Assembly: GCA_026126305.1 (NCBI GenBank)
Contig: JAHCJI010000018.1
Span: forward strand, 1-46,196
DNA length: 46,196 nucleotides
Direction: 5' to 3'
DNA from: Phycisphaeraceae bacterium
GTDB taxonomy: Bacteria; Planctomycetota; Phycisphaerae; Phycisphaerales; UBA1924
Positions 7,336 through 15,932 of the stretch are shown piece after piece. The position numbers and the translations under genes are program-made. Each line of letters opens with the position of its first letter. Within the stretch, counting starts at the first letter, position 1. A model generated the notes under the pieces. The model was not told the origin of the DNA. It saw only the letters and a program-made list of their open reading frames with translations, and searched no databases.

Positions 7336-8370
7336 ATGCATACCCAACCCATCGACACCGCCCAAGCCGCCCGGGCCGCACGCGAGGCCGTCACCGCCGC
7401 GGCCGCCGTCTGCCGGGCGGTGCAGGCACGCCTGGACGACCTGCGGGCCATCACCAAGGACGACAAGAGCCCGGTGACCATCGCCGACTTTGCCAGCCAG
7501 GCCGTGGTGGCCCATGTTTTGCGCGAGCACCTGGGCGGGGCCCTCGTGCTGGTGGGCGAGGAGGGCAGCCAGTACCTGCGCCAGCCCGAACACAGGGCCC
7601 ACCTGCACGCGACGCTCGAGGCCGCCCGATTCGTGTGGCCAGAGGCCGACGAGCACGACCTGCTGGAGGCCATCGACCGGGGCGATGCCCAGCCGACCGA
7701 AGACCACTGCTACTGGACGCTGGACCCCATCGACGGCACCAAGGGCTTCCTGCGCGGCCAGCAGTACGCCGTGGCCCTGGCCCGACTCGACCACGGCGTG
7801 CCGGCGGTGGGCGCGATGGCGTGCCCGAACCTGCCCCTGGACCACGCCTCCAGCCTGGAAGCCATCGACCCGGCCGGCAGCGTGTACCTGAGCGTGCTGG
7901 GCGAGGGCACGCTCGAGGCCCCGCTGCTCGAGCCCGCCGGCCAGAGCGCCCACGCCCGCCGCGTCGTGCGCGGCGACCTGCCCCCGGGCCGGCCGGTGAG
8001 CGCCTGCATGTCGGTCGAGAAGGCCCACAGCAGCACCGACGACACCACGCGCGTGATGGAGCGCGTGGGGCCAAGCCGCGAGCCGGCCAGGCTCGACAGC
8101 CAGTGCAAGTACGCCGTCGTGGCCCGCGGGCAGGCCGACGTGTACCTGCGCCTGCCTACGAAGAAGGGCTACGTCGAGCGGATCTGGGACCACGCCGCGG
8201 GGGCGCTGGTGGCCAGCGAGGCCGGCTGCGTGGTCAGCGACGCCCTGGGCCAGCCGCTGGACTTTACGATGGGCAAGGGCCTGGAACGCAACCGCGGCAT
8301 CGTGTGCGCGCCCCCGAGCGTCCACGACCGCGTGGTGCGGGCCATCGCCGAGCTGGGGCTGCTGGGGTGA
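7336..8370 (+). CDS. 3'(2'),5'-bisphosphate nucleotidase, HAL2/CysQ type
   Basis: A 344-residue Mg-dependent, Li-sensitive-type phosphatase of the inositol monophosphatase superfamily. It should hydrolyse PAP (adenosine 3',5'-bisphosphate), a by-product of sulfate activation. The metal-binding motifs are present: VGEEGS (loop with acidic ligands), DPIDGTKGF near residue 135, and WDHAAG near 285. Its length and the KDDKSPVTIADFASQ opening are closer to the longer eukaryote-like HAL2 group than to short bacterial CysQ. I start at the ATG at 7336; the frame is open far upstream, but only across the mutL gene on the other strand. It converges on ftsY. Confidence 0.93.
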   Translation: MHTQPIDTAQAARAAREAVTAAAAVCRAVQARLDDLRAITKDDKSPVTIADFASQAVVAHVLREHLGGALVLVGEEGSQYLRQPEHRAHLHATLEAARFVWPEADEHDLLEAIDRGDAQPTEDHCYWTLDPIDGTKGFLRGQQYAVALARLDHGVPAVGAMACPNLPLDHASSLEAIDPAGSVYLSVLGEGTLEAPLLEPAGQSAHARRVVRGDLPPGRPVSACMSVEKAHSSTDDTTRVMERVGPSREPARLDSQCKYAVVARGQADVYLRLPTKKGYVERIWDHAAGALVASEAGCVVSDALGQPLDFTMGKGLERNRGIVCAPPSVHDRVVRAIAELGLLG

Positions 8371-8398
8371 AGCGTCTGGTTGGATGGGCAAGGGCGCT

Positions 8399-8443
8399 CT
8401 GACAAGAGCCGGGCCCGCGAGCCGGCCCGATGCCCCTTGTCAG
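8399..8443. terminator. Convergent hairpin between the HAL2-like gene and ftsY
   Basis: CTGACAAG at 8399-8406 pairs with CTTGTCAG at 8436-8443, enclosing an inner GCCGGGC / GCCGGC stem. It overlaps the ftsY stop codon and lies 29 bp after the HAL2-like stop, so it could terminate transcription from both sides. Confidence 0.55.
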
Positions 8444-9372
8444 TCCTCGTCGTCGGCCGGGCCGAACAGCCCGTCGATGAACGCCCGGGGATCGAAGGGC
8501 TGGAGATCCTCGGCGGTCTCGCCCACGCCGATGAACTTCACCGGCACGCCGCAGGCCTCGCGCACGGCGATCACGACGCCGCCCTTGGCCGTGCCGTCGA
8601 GCTTGGTGATGACCAGGCCCGTCAGGGGCACGGCCCTTGCGAAGTGCTCGGCCTGGACCACGGCGTTCTGCCCGCTGGTGGCGTCGAGCACCAGCAGGCT
8701 CTCGTGGGGCGCGCCCTCGATGCGCTTGCCGGCCACCTTGGCGATCTTCTCGAGCTGCCGCATGAGCGCGTCCTGGGTCTGCAAGCGGCCCGCCGTGTCC
8801 AGGATGACCACGTCCACCCCCCGCGCTGCCCCCGCCGCGCACGCGTCGAAGGCCACCGCCGCGGGGTCTCCGCCCTGCTGCCCACGGACGACCTCGACGC
8901 CGATGCGCTCGGCCCAGACCTCCAGTTGCCTGACGGCCCCGGCCCGGAAGGTGTCGCACGCGCCCAGCAGCACGGTCTTGCCGTCCGCTCGCAGGGCGTG
9001 GCAGAGCTTGGCGATGGTGGTGGTCTTGCCCACGCCGTTGACGCCGGTGACCAGCAGCACGGTGGGCCCCGGCGCGGCAAACTTCAGGCCCAGTTCTTCG
9101 GGCGGCCACATGGCGGCCACGGACTTCTTCAGGTACGCGATGGCGTCCTCGCCTTTTTCGAGCTTGCCCGCCTTCACGTCTTCGCGCAGCCCGTCGATCA
9201 TCCGACGCGTGGCCTTCACGCCCACGTCGGCCCGCAGCAGCACGGCCTCGATCTCGCGGATCAGGTCCTCGTCCAGCCGCCGGCCGCGCACCAGGTCGCG
9301 CAGCGGGTCGATCAGCACCCGCCGCGTGCGCTGGAGCGAATCGCGGATCTTCCTGCCCAGCGACCTCAGCAC
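8440..9372 (-). CDS. ftsY: Signal recognition particle receptor FtsY
   Basis: This 310-residue GTPase docks SRP-ribosome complexes at the membrane. The four-helix N domain is followed by the G domain with GVNGVGKTTT, CDTFRAGA, DTAGR and TKLDGTAKGG, then the closing helix FIGVGE...DLQPFDPRAFIDGLF. The long acidic A domain of E. coli FtsY is absent; the protein begins almost directly with the N domain, as in many bacteria. The start codon is GTG, with a GGAG 8 bases upstream. The gene overlaps the end of nusB by 7 bp, so translation is probably coupled. Confidence 0.97.
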   Translation of the reverse strand: MLRSLGRKIRDSLQRTRRVLIDPLRDLVRGRRLDEDLIREIEAVLLRADVGVKATRRMIDGLREDVKAGKLEKGEDAIAYLKKSVAAMWPPEELGLKFAAPGPTVLLVTGVNGVGKTTTIAKLCHALRADGKTVLLGACDTFRAGAVRQLEVWAERIGVEVVRGQQGGDPAAVAFDACAAGAARGVDVVILDTAGRLQTQDALMRQLEKIAKVAGKRIEGAPHESLLVLDATSGQNAVVQAEHFARAVPLTGLVITKLDGTAKGGVVIAVREACGVPVKFIGVGETAEDLQPFDPRAFIDGLFGPADDED

Positions 9373-9818
9373 GCCCCGGGCTCCAGGTCCTTCGCTGCCG
9401 ACCCGGCCAGGGTGCGCATGGCGGCGTCGAGTAGCGCGTTGACAAAGGCCGGGCTCTTCTCGGTGCTGAAACGCCGGGCCAGTTCCACCGCCTCGTCGAT
9501 GGCGACCTTGGGCGGGGCCTTGCCGCTGGACATCTCGTAGTACGCCAGGCGGAGGATCGACCGATCCACCGCGGGCTGGCGGCTGACGGGCCAGGCCGGG
9601 CTGAGCGACTCGAACAGGGCGTCGGCGGGCCCGCGCCCCTCGTACGCGGCCAGCGCGAGCTTCTCGGCTAGCCGAAGCTCGCGGGGCTCGAGATCCTGGT
9701 TTTCTTCGAGGACCGACCCGCGCAGCAACTCGAGCGCCCGCTCGTCGCTAGCGCCGTGCGCGTCGAGCCCGTAGAGCATCTGGAACGCCGCCACGCGGAC
9801 ACGCTGGGCCGAGATCAT
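9366..9818 (-). CDS. nusB: Transcription antitermination factor NusB
   Basis: A 150-residue all-helical protein that binds boxA RNA with NusE/S10 during rRNA antitermination. The family signature is clear: an R-x2-A-x3-L-Y opening (RVRVAAFQMLYGLD), VDRSILRLAYYEM in the middle, and KVAIDEAVELARRFSTEKSPAFVNALLD near the end. The ATG overlaps the ribH stop as ATGA, and the 3' end overlaps ftsY. The ribH-nusB order is a common bacterial arrangement. Confidence 0.96.
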   Translation of the reverse strand: MISAQRVRVAAFQMLYGLDAHGASDERALELLRGSVLEENQDLEPRELRLAEKLALAAYEGRGPADALFESLSPAWPVSRQPAVDRSILRLAYYEMSSGKAPPKVAIDEAVELARRFSTEKSPAFVNALLDAAMRTLAGSAAKDLEPGAC

Positions 9819-10381
9819 GCCAGGCCCCCGGCCGTCGCCCGCGGCGCGGACGCGTGGCCCGTCTTGTCCGCCGAGCCCTCCAGCGGGGGCATGGCCTGGG
9901 GCGAGAGCAGCTCGGGCCGGTTGGCCACCGCCGCCGCCCGCAGCCGCCGCAACTCGTCGATGGCTTCCAGAGCGGCCGCCATCGCCTCGGCCCCCTTGTT
10001 GCCCCGGGCCCCGCCCGCCCGGTCGCGGGCCTGCTGGGCGGTCGAGGCCGTGATGACCCCAAAGCACACCGGCACGCCCGTGTCGGCCGACAGCCGGGCC
10101 AGCCCCTGGGCCACGGCGTCGTTGATGTGCTTGTCGTGGCTGGTCTGGCCCTTGATCACGCACCCCAGCGCTACCACCGCCTCGAACGAGCCCGAGCGCA
10201 GCACCGCCGAAGACAGCGCCACCAACTCATAGGCCCCCGGAGCCCGCAAGACCGCCGGCCGGGCGTTGGGCCATCGGGCCGCCAGGGTCGCCAGGGCCCC
10301 TTCGAGCATGGGCCCGGTGATGGTGTGGTTGTACCGGCTGACCACCAGGGCCACCGAGGGCGGGGGTTGGGCGTCGTGCAT
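9815..10381 (-). CDS. ribH: 6,7-dimethyl-8-ribityllumazine synthase
   Basis: This 188-residue enzyme makes the riboflavin precursor from a pyrimidine and 3,4-dihydroxy-2-butanone 4-phosphate. Visible motifs are VVSRYNHTIT (substrate loop), PGAYEL, the ALGCVIKGQTSHDKHI segment with the expected His near residue 82, and GVITASTAQQARDRAGG with GNKGAEA. The canonical core ends near residue 155; about 30 extra Pro/Ala-rich residues follow that are not usual for the family. First gene of the ribH-nusB-ftsY unit, 51 bp from the divergent UbiA-like gene. Other riboflavin genes are not in the window. Confidence 0.95.
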   Translation of the reverse strand: MHDAQPPPSVALVVSRYNHTITGPMLEGALATLAARWPNARPAVLRAPGAYELVALSSAVLRSGSFEAVVALGCVIKGQTSHDKHINDAVAQGLARLSADTGVPVCFGVITASTAQQARDRAGGARGNKGAEAMAAALEAIDELRRLRAAAVANRPELLSPQAMPPLEGSADKTGHASAPRATAGGLA

Positions 10382-10432
10382 CGCGGCAATCGTAGGGGAG
10401 GGCAAGCCCACCCGCGCCCCGTACCATCGGCC

Positions 10433-11425
10433 GTGCGCAGGCAACTGGTCCGGCTGACGGACATCCTCCAACTCACCCGCTTTGCCACGGCCTTTGCCGC
10501 CGTGGGCAACGTCTGGCTGGTCATCCTCTGGACCCGTGGCAACCCCCACGAGCTGGAGAGCCTGTCCATGACCGCCCCGATGCGAACCGCCCCCCTCCCG
10601 CTGCTCCTGCTGGGCGGGGCCGTGGCCGCCATCGGGCTCTACGCCTTTACGCTGGGCCTGAACGACATCGTCGACCGCCGCCGAGACCGGGCCTTGGGCG
10701 TCGACCGCCCGCTGCCCACCGGCCGCATCGGGCTCGACCTGGCCACCATCATCGTCGCTGCCTCGGTCTTCGCCGCCGTTCTTGGTGCCTCGATCTTCGG
10801 CACGGCGGCCGTCCGCCTGACGGTGCTGGTGGCCGCCGCCGCCCTGGCCTTCAACGTCGTGGGCAAGTTCCTGCCCGGGGCCGGCCCCTTGCTCCTGGGC
10901 CTGATCTTCGCCGGGCACATGGTCATCCCCAACATCCAGCTCCAGTTCGTCTGGCCCGTGGTGGTGGTGCTCACCCACGCCATGGCCGTCGAGTGGGCCG
11001 CCTGGATCGTCGGGCGACGCAGCCCCTCCATGAGCCGCCGGGCCGTGGCCTCCATCACGCTGGGCTGGCTCTTCTGGACCGCCGTCGTCGTGCTCATCGG
11101 CTCGTACAACACCAGCGGCCTGAACCACCTGCCCCACCGCCCCAGCCCGCTCAGTGCTTTGCTCATCGCCGCCCTGGCGGTCGCCTTCATCATCTACATG
11201 ACCCACAAGGTGCGCAAGACCGGCCTGGGCCCCCGCAGCGCCGAAAAACTCCGCCGCTATGGTGCCATCTGGATGGTCCTCTACGCCGTCGCCTGGGTCC
11301 TGGCCGAGGGGGAATGGCTTGCCACGTTCATCCTGGCAGGCCTTGGTGCCATCGGCCTGGCCGCCATGACCATCGCCCGCGAGGCCTACCACCTGGCCCA
11401 CCAGCCGCTGGGGTATCGGCGGTGA
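10433..11425 (+). CDS. UbiA-family prenyltransferase-like membrane protein
   Basis: This 330-residue polytopic membrane protein has the first UbiA Asp-rich motif, NDIVDRRRD at residues 77-85, followed by RPLPTGRI. These bind Mg and the prenyl diphosphate in UbiA enzymes. The second Asp-rich motif expected after transmembrane segment 5 or 6 is not visible: the comparable segment reads AVEWAAWIVGRRSP and I see no later Asp. It may have altered chemistry or be inactive. I start at the GTG at 10433, which gives the usual short N-terminus (LVRLTDILQLTRF); longer in-frame starts run across ribH on the other strand. Acceptor substrate cannot be assigned. It converges on mlaE with a 15-bp gap. Confidence 0.8.
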   Translation: MRRQLVRLTDILQLTRFATAFAAVGNVWLVILWTRGNPHELESLSMTAPMRTAPLPLLLLGGAVAAIGLYAFTLGLNDIVDRRRDRALGVDRPLPTGRIGLDLATIIVAASVFAAVLGASIFGTAAVRLTVLVAAAALAFNVVGKFLPGAGPLLLGLIFAGHMVIPNIQLQFVWPVVVVLTHAMAVEWAAWIVGRRSPSMSRRAVASITLGWLFWTAVVVLIGSYNTSGLNHLPHRPSPLSALLIAALAVAFIIYMTHKVRKTGLGPRSAEKLRRYGAIWMVLYAVAWVLAEGEWLATFILAGLGAIGLAAMTIAREAYHLAHQPLGYRR

Positions 11426-11440
11426 TGGATCTCGGTTGCT

Positions 11441-12244
11441 TTAGAACAGCCCCAACGCGTAAAAAATGGCCGTGAAGACCAGGTCGGCCATCACCACGGC
11501 CACCACGCTCTCCACCACCGTCCGCGTCGTCGCCGCGCCCACGCCCGCGGCCCCGCCGGTGACGCGCAGGCCGTTGAGGCAGGCGATGACCCCGATGAGC
11601 AGGCCGAAGACCAGGCTCTTGGCCACGCCCGTCAGGAAGTCCACGACCTTCACCTGGAACAGCAGGTTTTCCCAGTAGATCACCAGCGGCAGGTCGAGCA
11701 CGAGAGTCGATGCCAGCATGCTGGCGCCGATGGACACCAGGCTGGCGAACACCCCTAACGCGCCCATGCAGGTACAGGTGGCAAAGACTCGCGGCACGAC
11801 CAGGAACCGCACCGGGTTCAGCGCGTGCGCCTCGAGCGCCTCGATCTCTTCGCCCACCACCATCGTGCCGATCTCGGCGGTGATGGCCGCCCCGGCGTAG
11901 CCCGTCAGCACGATGGCGCTGATGAGCGGCCCCAGCTCGCGCAGCACCGCCACGCCGATGATGTTGGCCAGCTTGTCCTTCTGGCCGAGTTCGTCCAGCG
12001 GCGGGGCCATCTGGAGGCTCAGGATCAGCCCAACCGACGCCGACACCAGGCAAACGATGGCGATCGATCGGACCCCGACACGGATGACCTGCGTGGCCAT
12101 CGCCGAAGATCCCATGCGCACCCGTGGGTCGCACACCGATCGCACAAGCCAAATGGTTGCCCGCAGCAGCAGGCCCAGCATGTCGCCCACGTGCGATAGC
12201 ATCTCGACGACCAGGGCGCCCAAGGCTCCAAGCACACGCACCAT
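11441..12244 (-). CDS. MlaE/YrbE-family lipid ABC transporter permease
   Basis: A 267-residue inner membrane permease of MCE-type phospholipid transport. The family core is clear: RELGPLISAIVLTGYAGAAITAE followed by EIGTMVVGEEIEALEAHALNP, then several hydrophobic segments. In the family it forms a dimer with an MlaF ATPase and passes lipids to an MlaD ring. No mlaF or mlaD follows here; the next gene is convergent. The start is the ATG at 12244, 2 bp after the STAS gene's stop, so the two are cotranscribed. STAS-domain proteins (MlaB) are known partners of this transporter. Confidence 0.9.
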   Translation of the reverse strand: MVRVLGALGALVVEMLSHVGDMLGLLLRATIWLVRSVCDPRVRMGSSAMATQVIRVGVRSIAIVCLVSASVGLILSLQMAPPLDELGQKDKLANIIGVAVLRELGPLISAIVLTGYAGAAITAEIGTMVVGEEIEALEAHALNPVRFLVVPRVFATCTCMGALGVFASLVSIGASMLASTLVLDLPLVIYWENLLFQVKVVDFLTGVAKSLVFGLLIGVIACLNGLRVTGGAAGVGAATTRTVVESVVAVVMADLVFTAIFYALGLF

Positions 12245-12246
12245 GG

Positions 12247-12591
12247 CTAGACCGCCGACGCGGTATCGATCGCCTCTTCGAGCGTCGAGGCGATCGGGAA
12301 CACCGTGTCCAAGCGTGCGATCTCGAAGATCGATCGCACGCGATCCTGGAGCGAGCACAGCACCAGCCCCACGCCCTTCTTGCGGCTCAGTTGCAGGCCA
12401 CGGACCAGCGTGGCGACACCCGAGCTGTCCATGTAGGTCACCTGCGAAAGATCGACCACGACAGCGCCCTTGCCCCGCAACAGGCCGAAGGCCTCCTGCA
12501 AGGTCACCTGGAGGTCCGGCGAACGCTCCAGGTCCACCTCGCCCGTGAGCGAGAGCACCACCGCCTCGGGCCGGGGTTGGCTGATGGCCAT
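12247..12591 (-). CDS. STAS-domain protein (anti-anti-sigma factor / MlaB-like)
   Basis: A 114-residue single STAS domain. LSLTGEVDLERSPDL begins the fold and VVVDLSQVTYMDSSGVATLV carries the DSSG motif, whose first Ser is the usual phosphorylation site in SpoIIAA-type proteins. I chose the ATG at 12591, which has a GGAG about 8 bases upstream; longer versions start up to 12654 and would overlap the kinase gene. Lying between an RsbW-like kinase and MlaE, it could serve either a partner switch or as the MlaB subunit of the lipid transporter. Confidence 0.88.
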   Translation of the reverse strand: MAISQPRPEAVVLSLTGEVDLERSPDLQVTLQEAFGLLRGKGAVVVDLSQVTYMDSSGVATLVRGLQLSRKKGVGLVLCSLQDRVRSIFEIARLDTVFPIASTLEEAIDTASAV

Positions 12592-12629
12592 CCCATCATC
12601 TCCCGCTGGATCTCGCCGCCCACCAAGCA

Positions 12630-13184
12630 TCATGAATCTCCCGAGGGCGCACAACCCGACCCACCACAGCAGGAATTCCCGCGCTCCTGGTCATTGGAAA
12701 GCGCACGCGTCCGCAACGCGCTGGGCCCGTCCACGCGCTTGACCAGGGTCAGGCTCATCCCACGGCCCGTGCGCGGCGCGTAGTCGGCCTGATCGACCAC
12801 CTGCCGGATGATGTGGACCCCAAGACCTCCCGGGCGGATGTCGTCCAGGTCACGCCCCTGGATCACGCTCGGATCCACCTGCTCGGCCTCGTCTTCGATG
12901 ACGATGCGCACGCCCGGCCCTTGCGTTCCGTCGTCCGCCAAAGGCCAGATCTTGACCCAGATGGGTTTATCCTGCTCCTGGTGGTACCCATGGCGGATGA
13001 CGTTGCACAATGCCTCGTCCACCGCCAAAGCCAGGTGCGAACTGGAATCCTGCGAAAAGCCCATGCGTCGGGCAACGCCCGAAACCAATTCTCGCGCACC
13101 GGCCAGATATCGCACGTCGCTGACCAGACGCAGCACGACGTCGGGCTGGGTCTGCACGTCCGGGCTTGCATGGCTGGCGGTCAT
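12630..13184 (-). CDS. RsbW-like anti-sigma serine kinase (HATPase_c)
   Basis: A 184-residue GHKL-fold ATPase. The N box is DEALCNVIRHGY near residue 60, the G box region is DIRPGGLGVHIIRQVVDQADY near 120-140, and GRGMSLTLVKR follows. Such proteins bind a sigma factor or other target and phosphorylate the STAS antagonist. The C-terminal 35 residues are outside the fold and include a CCGG segment. The ATG overlaps the lipoprotein stop (ATGA), and the STAS gene follows. No sigma factor gene is nearby, so the partner is unknown. Confidence 0.88.
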   Translation of the reverse strand: MTASHASPDVQTQPDVVLRLVSDVRYLAGARELVSGVARRMGFSQDSSSHLALAVDEALCNVIRHGYHQEQDKPIWVKIWPLADDGTQGPGVRIVIEDEAEQVDPSVIQGRDLDDIRPGGLGVHIIRQVVDQADYAPRTGRGMSLTLVKRVDGPSALRTRALSNDQERGNSCCGGSGCAPSGDS

Positions 13185-13558
13185 GGAATGGATACATCCT
13201 CCGGGGAGGTGTTCGATGGCAAGGCCGGACGTTCCGCCTCACCGACGGAGGCAAGCCACTGCCTCCATCGACCAACGGCCAACCGGCGCTCGCCCGTATC
13301 GGCCCAGGGATCGTAGCCGAAACGCTCACCGGTCGTCCGGACCAACGCCGCGATGGCCAGCATCCGCAAGGCCGGGTCGTCCGAGTCCAGGGCTTGGACC
13401 ATGCCCCGCAGGTCATCCATCTGGGGGGCACGAGCCCCGGCGACCACCGCACGCAGTCGGCTGCCCGCGTCGGGGGCATCAAAACTGGCAGGCATGTCGG
13501 CCGAGCACCCAACCAGCAGGAATGTGGAAAACCCCAGCCCAAAGGCCCATCGACGCAT
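13181..13558 (-). CDS. Putative lipoprotein with HEAT-like helical segment
   Basis: A 125-residue protein starting MRRW, with a hydrophobic stretch ending in the lipobox LLVGC (Cys18), so it should be lipidated and exported. The mature part contains one HEAT-like helical pair, VQALDSDDPALRMLAIAALVRTTG, and a Trp-rich tail. I do not recognise a named family. It is the first gene of the unit lipoprotein - RsbW-like - STAS - MlaE, with an ATGA overlap to the kinase. It is 78 bp from the divergent guaA. Confidence 0.72.
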   Translation of the reverse strand: MRRWAFGLGFSTFLLVGCSADMPASFDAPDAGSRLRAVVAGARAPQMDDLRGMVQALDSDDPALRMLAIAALVRTTGERFGYDPWADTGERRLAVGRWRQWLASVGEAERPALPSNTSPEDVSIP

Positions 13559-13636
13559 GGGCCATGTTAGCCGATCCTTGCCAGACAACCACGGGCATAT
13601 GCTTCGCGCTTCCCCTTCGCGTGGAGGCCGCCCCCG

Positions 13637-15199
13637 ATGATCCCAAGCCCACATGACGAAGTCGTTCTGATCGTCGACTTCGGGTCGCAGACCGCCCAAC
13701 TCATCGCGCGCCGGTGCCGGGAACTGGGCGTCTGTGCCATGATGGTCTCGCCCAAGGCCACCGCCGCCGACCTGGCCAAGGCCAATCCAAAAGCCATCAT
13801 CCTCTCGGGAGGCCCGGCGAGCGTCGACGACCCCGGTGCTCCCGAGTTGGCATCGGGCATCCTCGAAATGGATCTGCCCGTCCTGGGCATCTGTTATGGC
13901 ATGCAGATCGCCTGCCGATACCTGGGTGCCAACGTCGAAAAGGCCCCCCACCGCGAGTTCGGACGCGCCGCCCTGGAGGTTACCGAAAACAGGGGCCTGC
14001 TGGGGGTCATCCCAAGCAAGACCACGGTCTGGATGTCCCATGGCGACCAGATCAGCGAACTCAAGACCCACGGCTTTGCCATCCTCGCCCGCACTTCCAC
14101 TTGTCCAGCCGCCGCCGTCGCCCACGAGCAAGGGAACATCCGCTTCTACGGCGTCCAGTTCCACCCCGAGGTCACCCACACACCCCACGGCATCGACATC
14201 CTGCGCAACTTCCTCTTCGATATCGCTGGCTGCAAGGGCACCTGGCGCATGGCCGACTTTGCCCAGACCCAGCAAGAACGCATCGCCAAGGCCGTGGCAG
14301 CCCAGCGCGTCATCTGCGGGCTGTCGGGCGGGGTCGACTCGGCCGTGTGCGCCGCCCTCTTGCACAAGGCCATCGGCGACCAACTCACCTGCGTCTTCGT
14401 CGACACGGGGCTCCTCCGCAAGAACGAGCGGCAACTCGTCGAGACGACCTTCCGCGACCACTTCGACGCCGACCTGCGCGTCGTCGACGCAGCCGATGAC
14501 TTCCTGGCAGACCTGGCCGGTATCACGGACCCACAGGAAAAACGCCGCCGCATCGGGCATCGATTCATCCAGGTCTTCAAGGAAACGGCCAAGGACATCC
14601 CCGGTGCCACCGTGCTGGCCCAAGGCACCCTCTACCCAGACGTGATCGAGAGCGGGCAGGGCCACGGCGGGGTCTCGGCGACCATCAAACTCCACCACAA
14701 CGTGGGCGGCCTGCCCGCCGAACTGGGATTCAACCTCGTCGAGCCCCTGCGTGATCTTTTCAAAGACGAGGTCCGCACGTTGGGCGAGGTGCTGGGCCTG
14801 CCCGCGCAGATGGTCTGGCGGCATCCCTTCCCCGGCCCGGGCCTGGCCGTCCGCGTACTGGGCGAGGTCACCCGCGAGAAACTGGCCGTCCTGCGCGAGT
14901 GCGACGAGATCGTGCTCGAAGAGATCATCTCGGCCCAGCTCTACCGCCAGACCAGCCAGGTCTTCGCCGTGCTGCTGCCCGTGCAGAGCGTGGGCGTGAT
15001 GGGCGACGGGCGAACCTACGAGAACGCCGTGGCCGTCCGCGCCGTCGAGACCGAGGACTTCATGACCGCCGACTGGGCCCGCCTGCCCTACGACGTGCTG
15101 GCCCGCATCAGCAACCGCATCATCAACGAAGTCCGCGGCGTCAACCGAGTGGTCTACGACATCTCGAGCAAGCCCCCGGCCACGATCGAGTGGGAGTGA
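13637..15199 (+). CDS. guaA: GMP synthase (glutamine-hydrolysing)
   Basis: This 520-residue enzyme converts XMP to GMP using glutamine and ATP. The class I amidotransferase half shows VLGICYGMQ with the catalytic Cys and [10 protein letters not shown] with the catalytic His. The ATP-pyrophosphatase half shows the P loop [10 protein letters not shown] near residue 230, and the dimerisation domain ends in the usual PPATIEWE. Full length for the family. The ATG at 13637 is about 10 residues before VLIVDFGSQ, as expected. It is monocistronic or leads into the toxin-antitoxin pair 60 bp later. Confidence 0.98.
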   Translation: MIPSPHDEVVLIVDFGSQTAQLIARRCRELGVCAMMVSPKATAADLAKANPKAIILSGGPASVDDPGAPELASGILEMDLPVLGICYGMQIACRYLGANVEKAPHREFGRAALEVTENRGLLGVIPSKTTVWMSHGDQISELKTHGFAILARTSTCPAAAVAHEQGNIRFYGVQFHPEVTHTPHGIDILRNFLFDIAGCKGTWRMADFAQTQQERIAKAVAAQRVICGLSGGVDSAVCAALLHKAIGDQLTCVFVDTGLLRKNERQLVETTFRDHFDADLRVVDAADDFLADLAGITDPQEKRRRIGHRFIQVFKETAKDIPGATVLAQGTLYPDVIESGQGHGGVSATIKLHHNVGGLPAELGFNLVEPLRDLFKDEVRTLGEVLGLPAQMVWRHPFPGPGLAVRVLGEVTREKLAVLRECDEIVLEEIISAQLYRQTSQVFAVLLPVQSVGVMGDGRTYENAVAVRAVETEDFMTADWARLPYDVLARISNRIINEVRGVNRVVYDISSKPPATIEWE

Positions 15200-15260
15200 A
15201 TCGCCCGATAATTAGCCGTCGGCAACGAACAGCCCCGGCCATTGGCCGATACCATTGCCC

Positions 15261-15473
15261 ATGGCCTCCAGCGAAACCATCCAGATCCAGACCACGCCCC
15301 AACTCCGCGCCCAACTTCTTGCCGAGGCCGCCCGACTGAATCTCTCGCTCTCGGCTTACATCCTGTACCTGCACGAGCGGCTAACGCCCGGAGTTGATGC
15401 CAGCCGACTTGATCGCCACGTCCGGGAAGTCTTTGGAACGCACGGCGAACTGATGCGCAGGCTGGCCCAGTGA
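15261..15473 (+). CDS. Antitoxin-like protein, probable ribbon-helix-helix
   Basis: A 70-residue protein. The first half (IQIQTTPQLRAQLLAEAARL, then SLSAYILYLHE) has the strand-helix-helix pattern of ribbon-helix-helix DNA-binding antitoxins. The second half would be the toxin-binding tail. The stop overlaps the downstream Doc-type toxin start (GTGA), the usual antitoxin-toxin order. A TTG at 15255 is an alternative start. No named family can be given from sequence alone; the assignment rests on the fold pattern and the neighbour. Confidence 0.62.
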   Translation: MASSETIQIQTTPQLRAQLLAEAARLNLSLSAYILYLHERLTPGVDASRLDRHVREVFGTHGELMRRLAQ

Positions 15474-15877
15474 GTGAACCTCGGTTCTTGACAGTCCAGG
15501 ACGTTCTCGTCCTGCACGCCATCGCTATGGAAGACCAAGGCGGTGACGCAACGGTCCGTGATTTCGCGCTGCTCGATGCCGCCGTCGCCATGCCGGCACA
15601 AAGAGTCGCGGGCTAATTCCTCCACCCCAACCTGGCAAGCATGGCCGCAGCATACGCGTTCCATATCTGCCGAAACCACCCTTTTATCGACGGCAACAAG
15701 CGGGCCGCCGTTGCTGCCATGCTCGCATTTCTCAACGATCACGGCTGGATCATGCACGCTTCAACCGATGAAGCCTTGGAAGCCTTACTCGCGCTAGCCG
15801 CCGGCAAATTGGATAAGTCTCAGTGGACAAAATGGGTAGCCGAGCACATCCGTCCTATCCCGGAACCACCAATGTAA
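15470..15877 (+). pseudogene. Doc/Fic-type toxin interrupted by an in-frame TAA
   Basis: From the GTG at 15470 the frame reads a Doc-like N-terminus (FLTVQDVLVLHAIAM, then VRDFALLDAAVAMP) up to TAA at 15614-15616. It continues in the same frame with FLHPNLASMAAAYAFHICRN and the Fic/Doc catalytic motif HPFIDGNKRAA, ending at 15877. Without the stop it would be about 135 residues, normal for Doc. A single GAA-to-TAA change (Glu in the usual GE-x-L-Y/H-P context) would explain it. An ATG at 15641 could restart translation, giving a 78-residue piece that keeps the catalytic motif but lacks the N-terminal helices. Doc toxins phosphorylate EF-Tu; the product here is probably inactive. Confidence 0.8.
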
Positions 15878-15880
15878 ACA

Positions 15881-15902
15881 CCGGCGTCCCATGGGACGCC
15901 GG
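15881..15902. terminator. 22-bp perfect palindrome between convergent genes
   Basis: The bases 15881-15902 (CCGGCGTCCC then ATGGGACGCCGG) are their own reverse complement. The palindrome sits 4 bp after the Doc stop and 30 bp beyond the stop of the convergent FG-rich gene. It could act as a bidirectional terminator or a protein-binding site; no T tract follows on either side. Confidence 0.55.
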
Positions 15903-15932
15903 CGCTCGAAGTTAGGAACTCTCGAACTAGGC

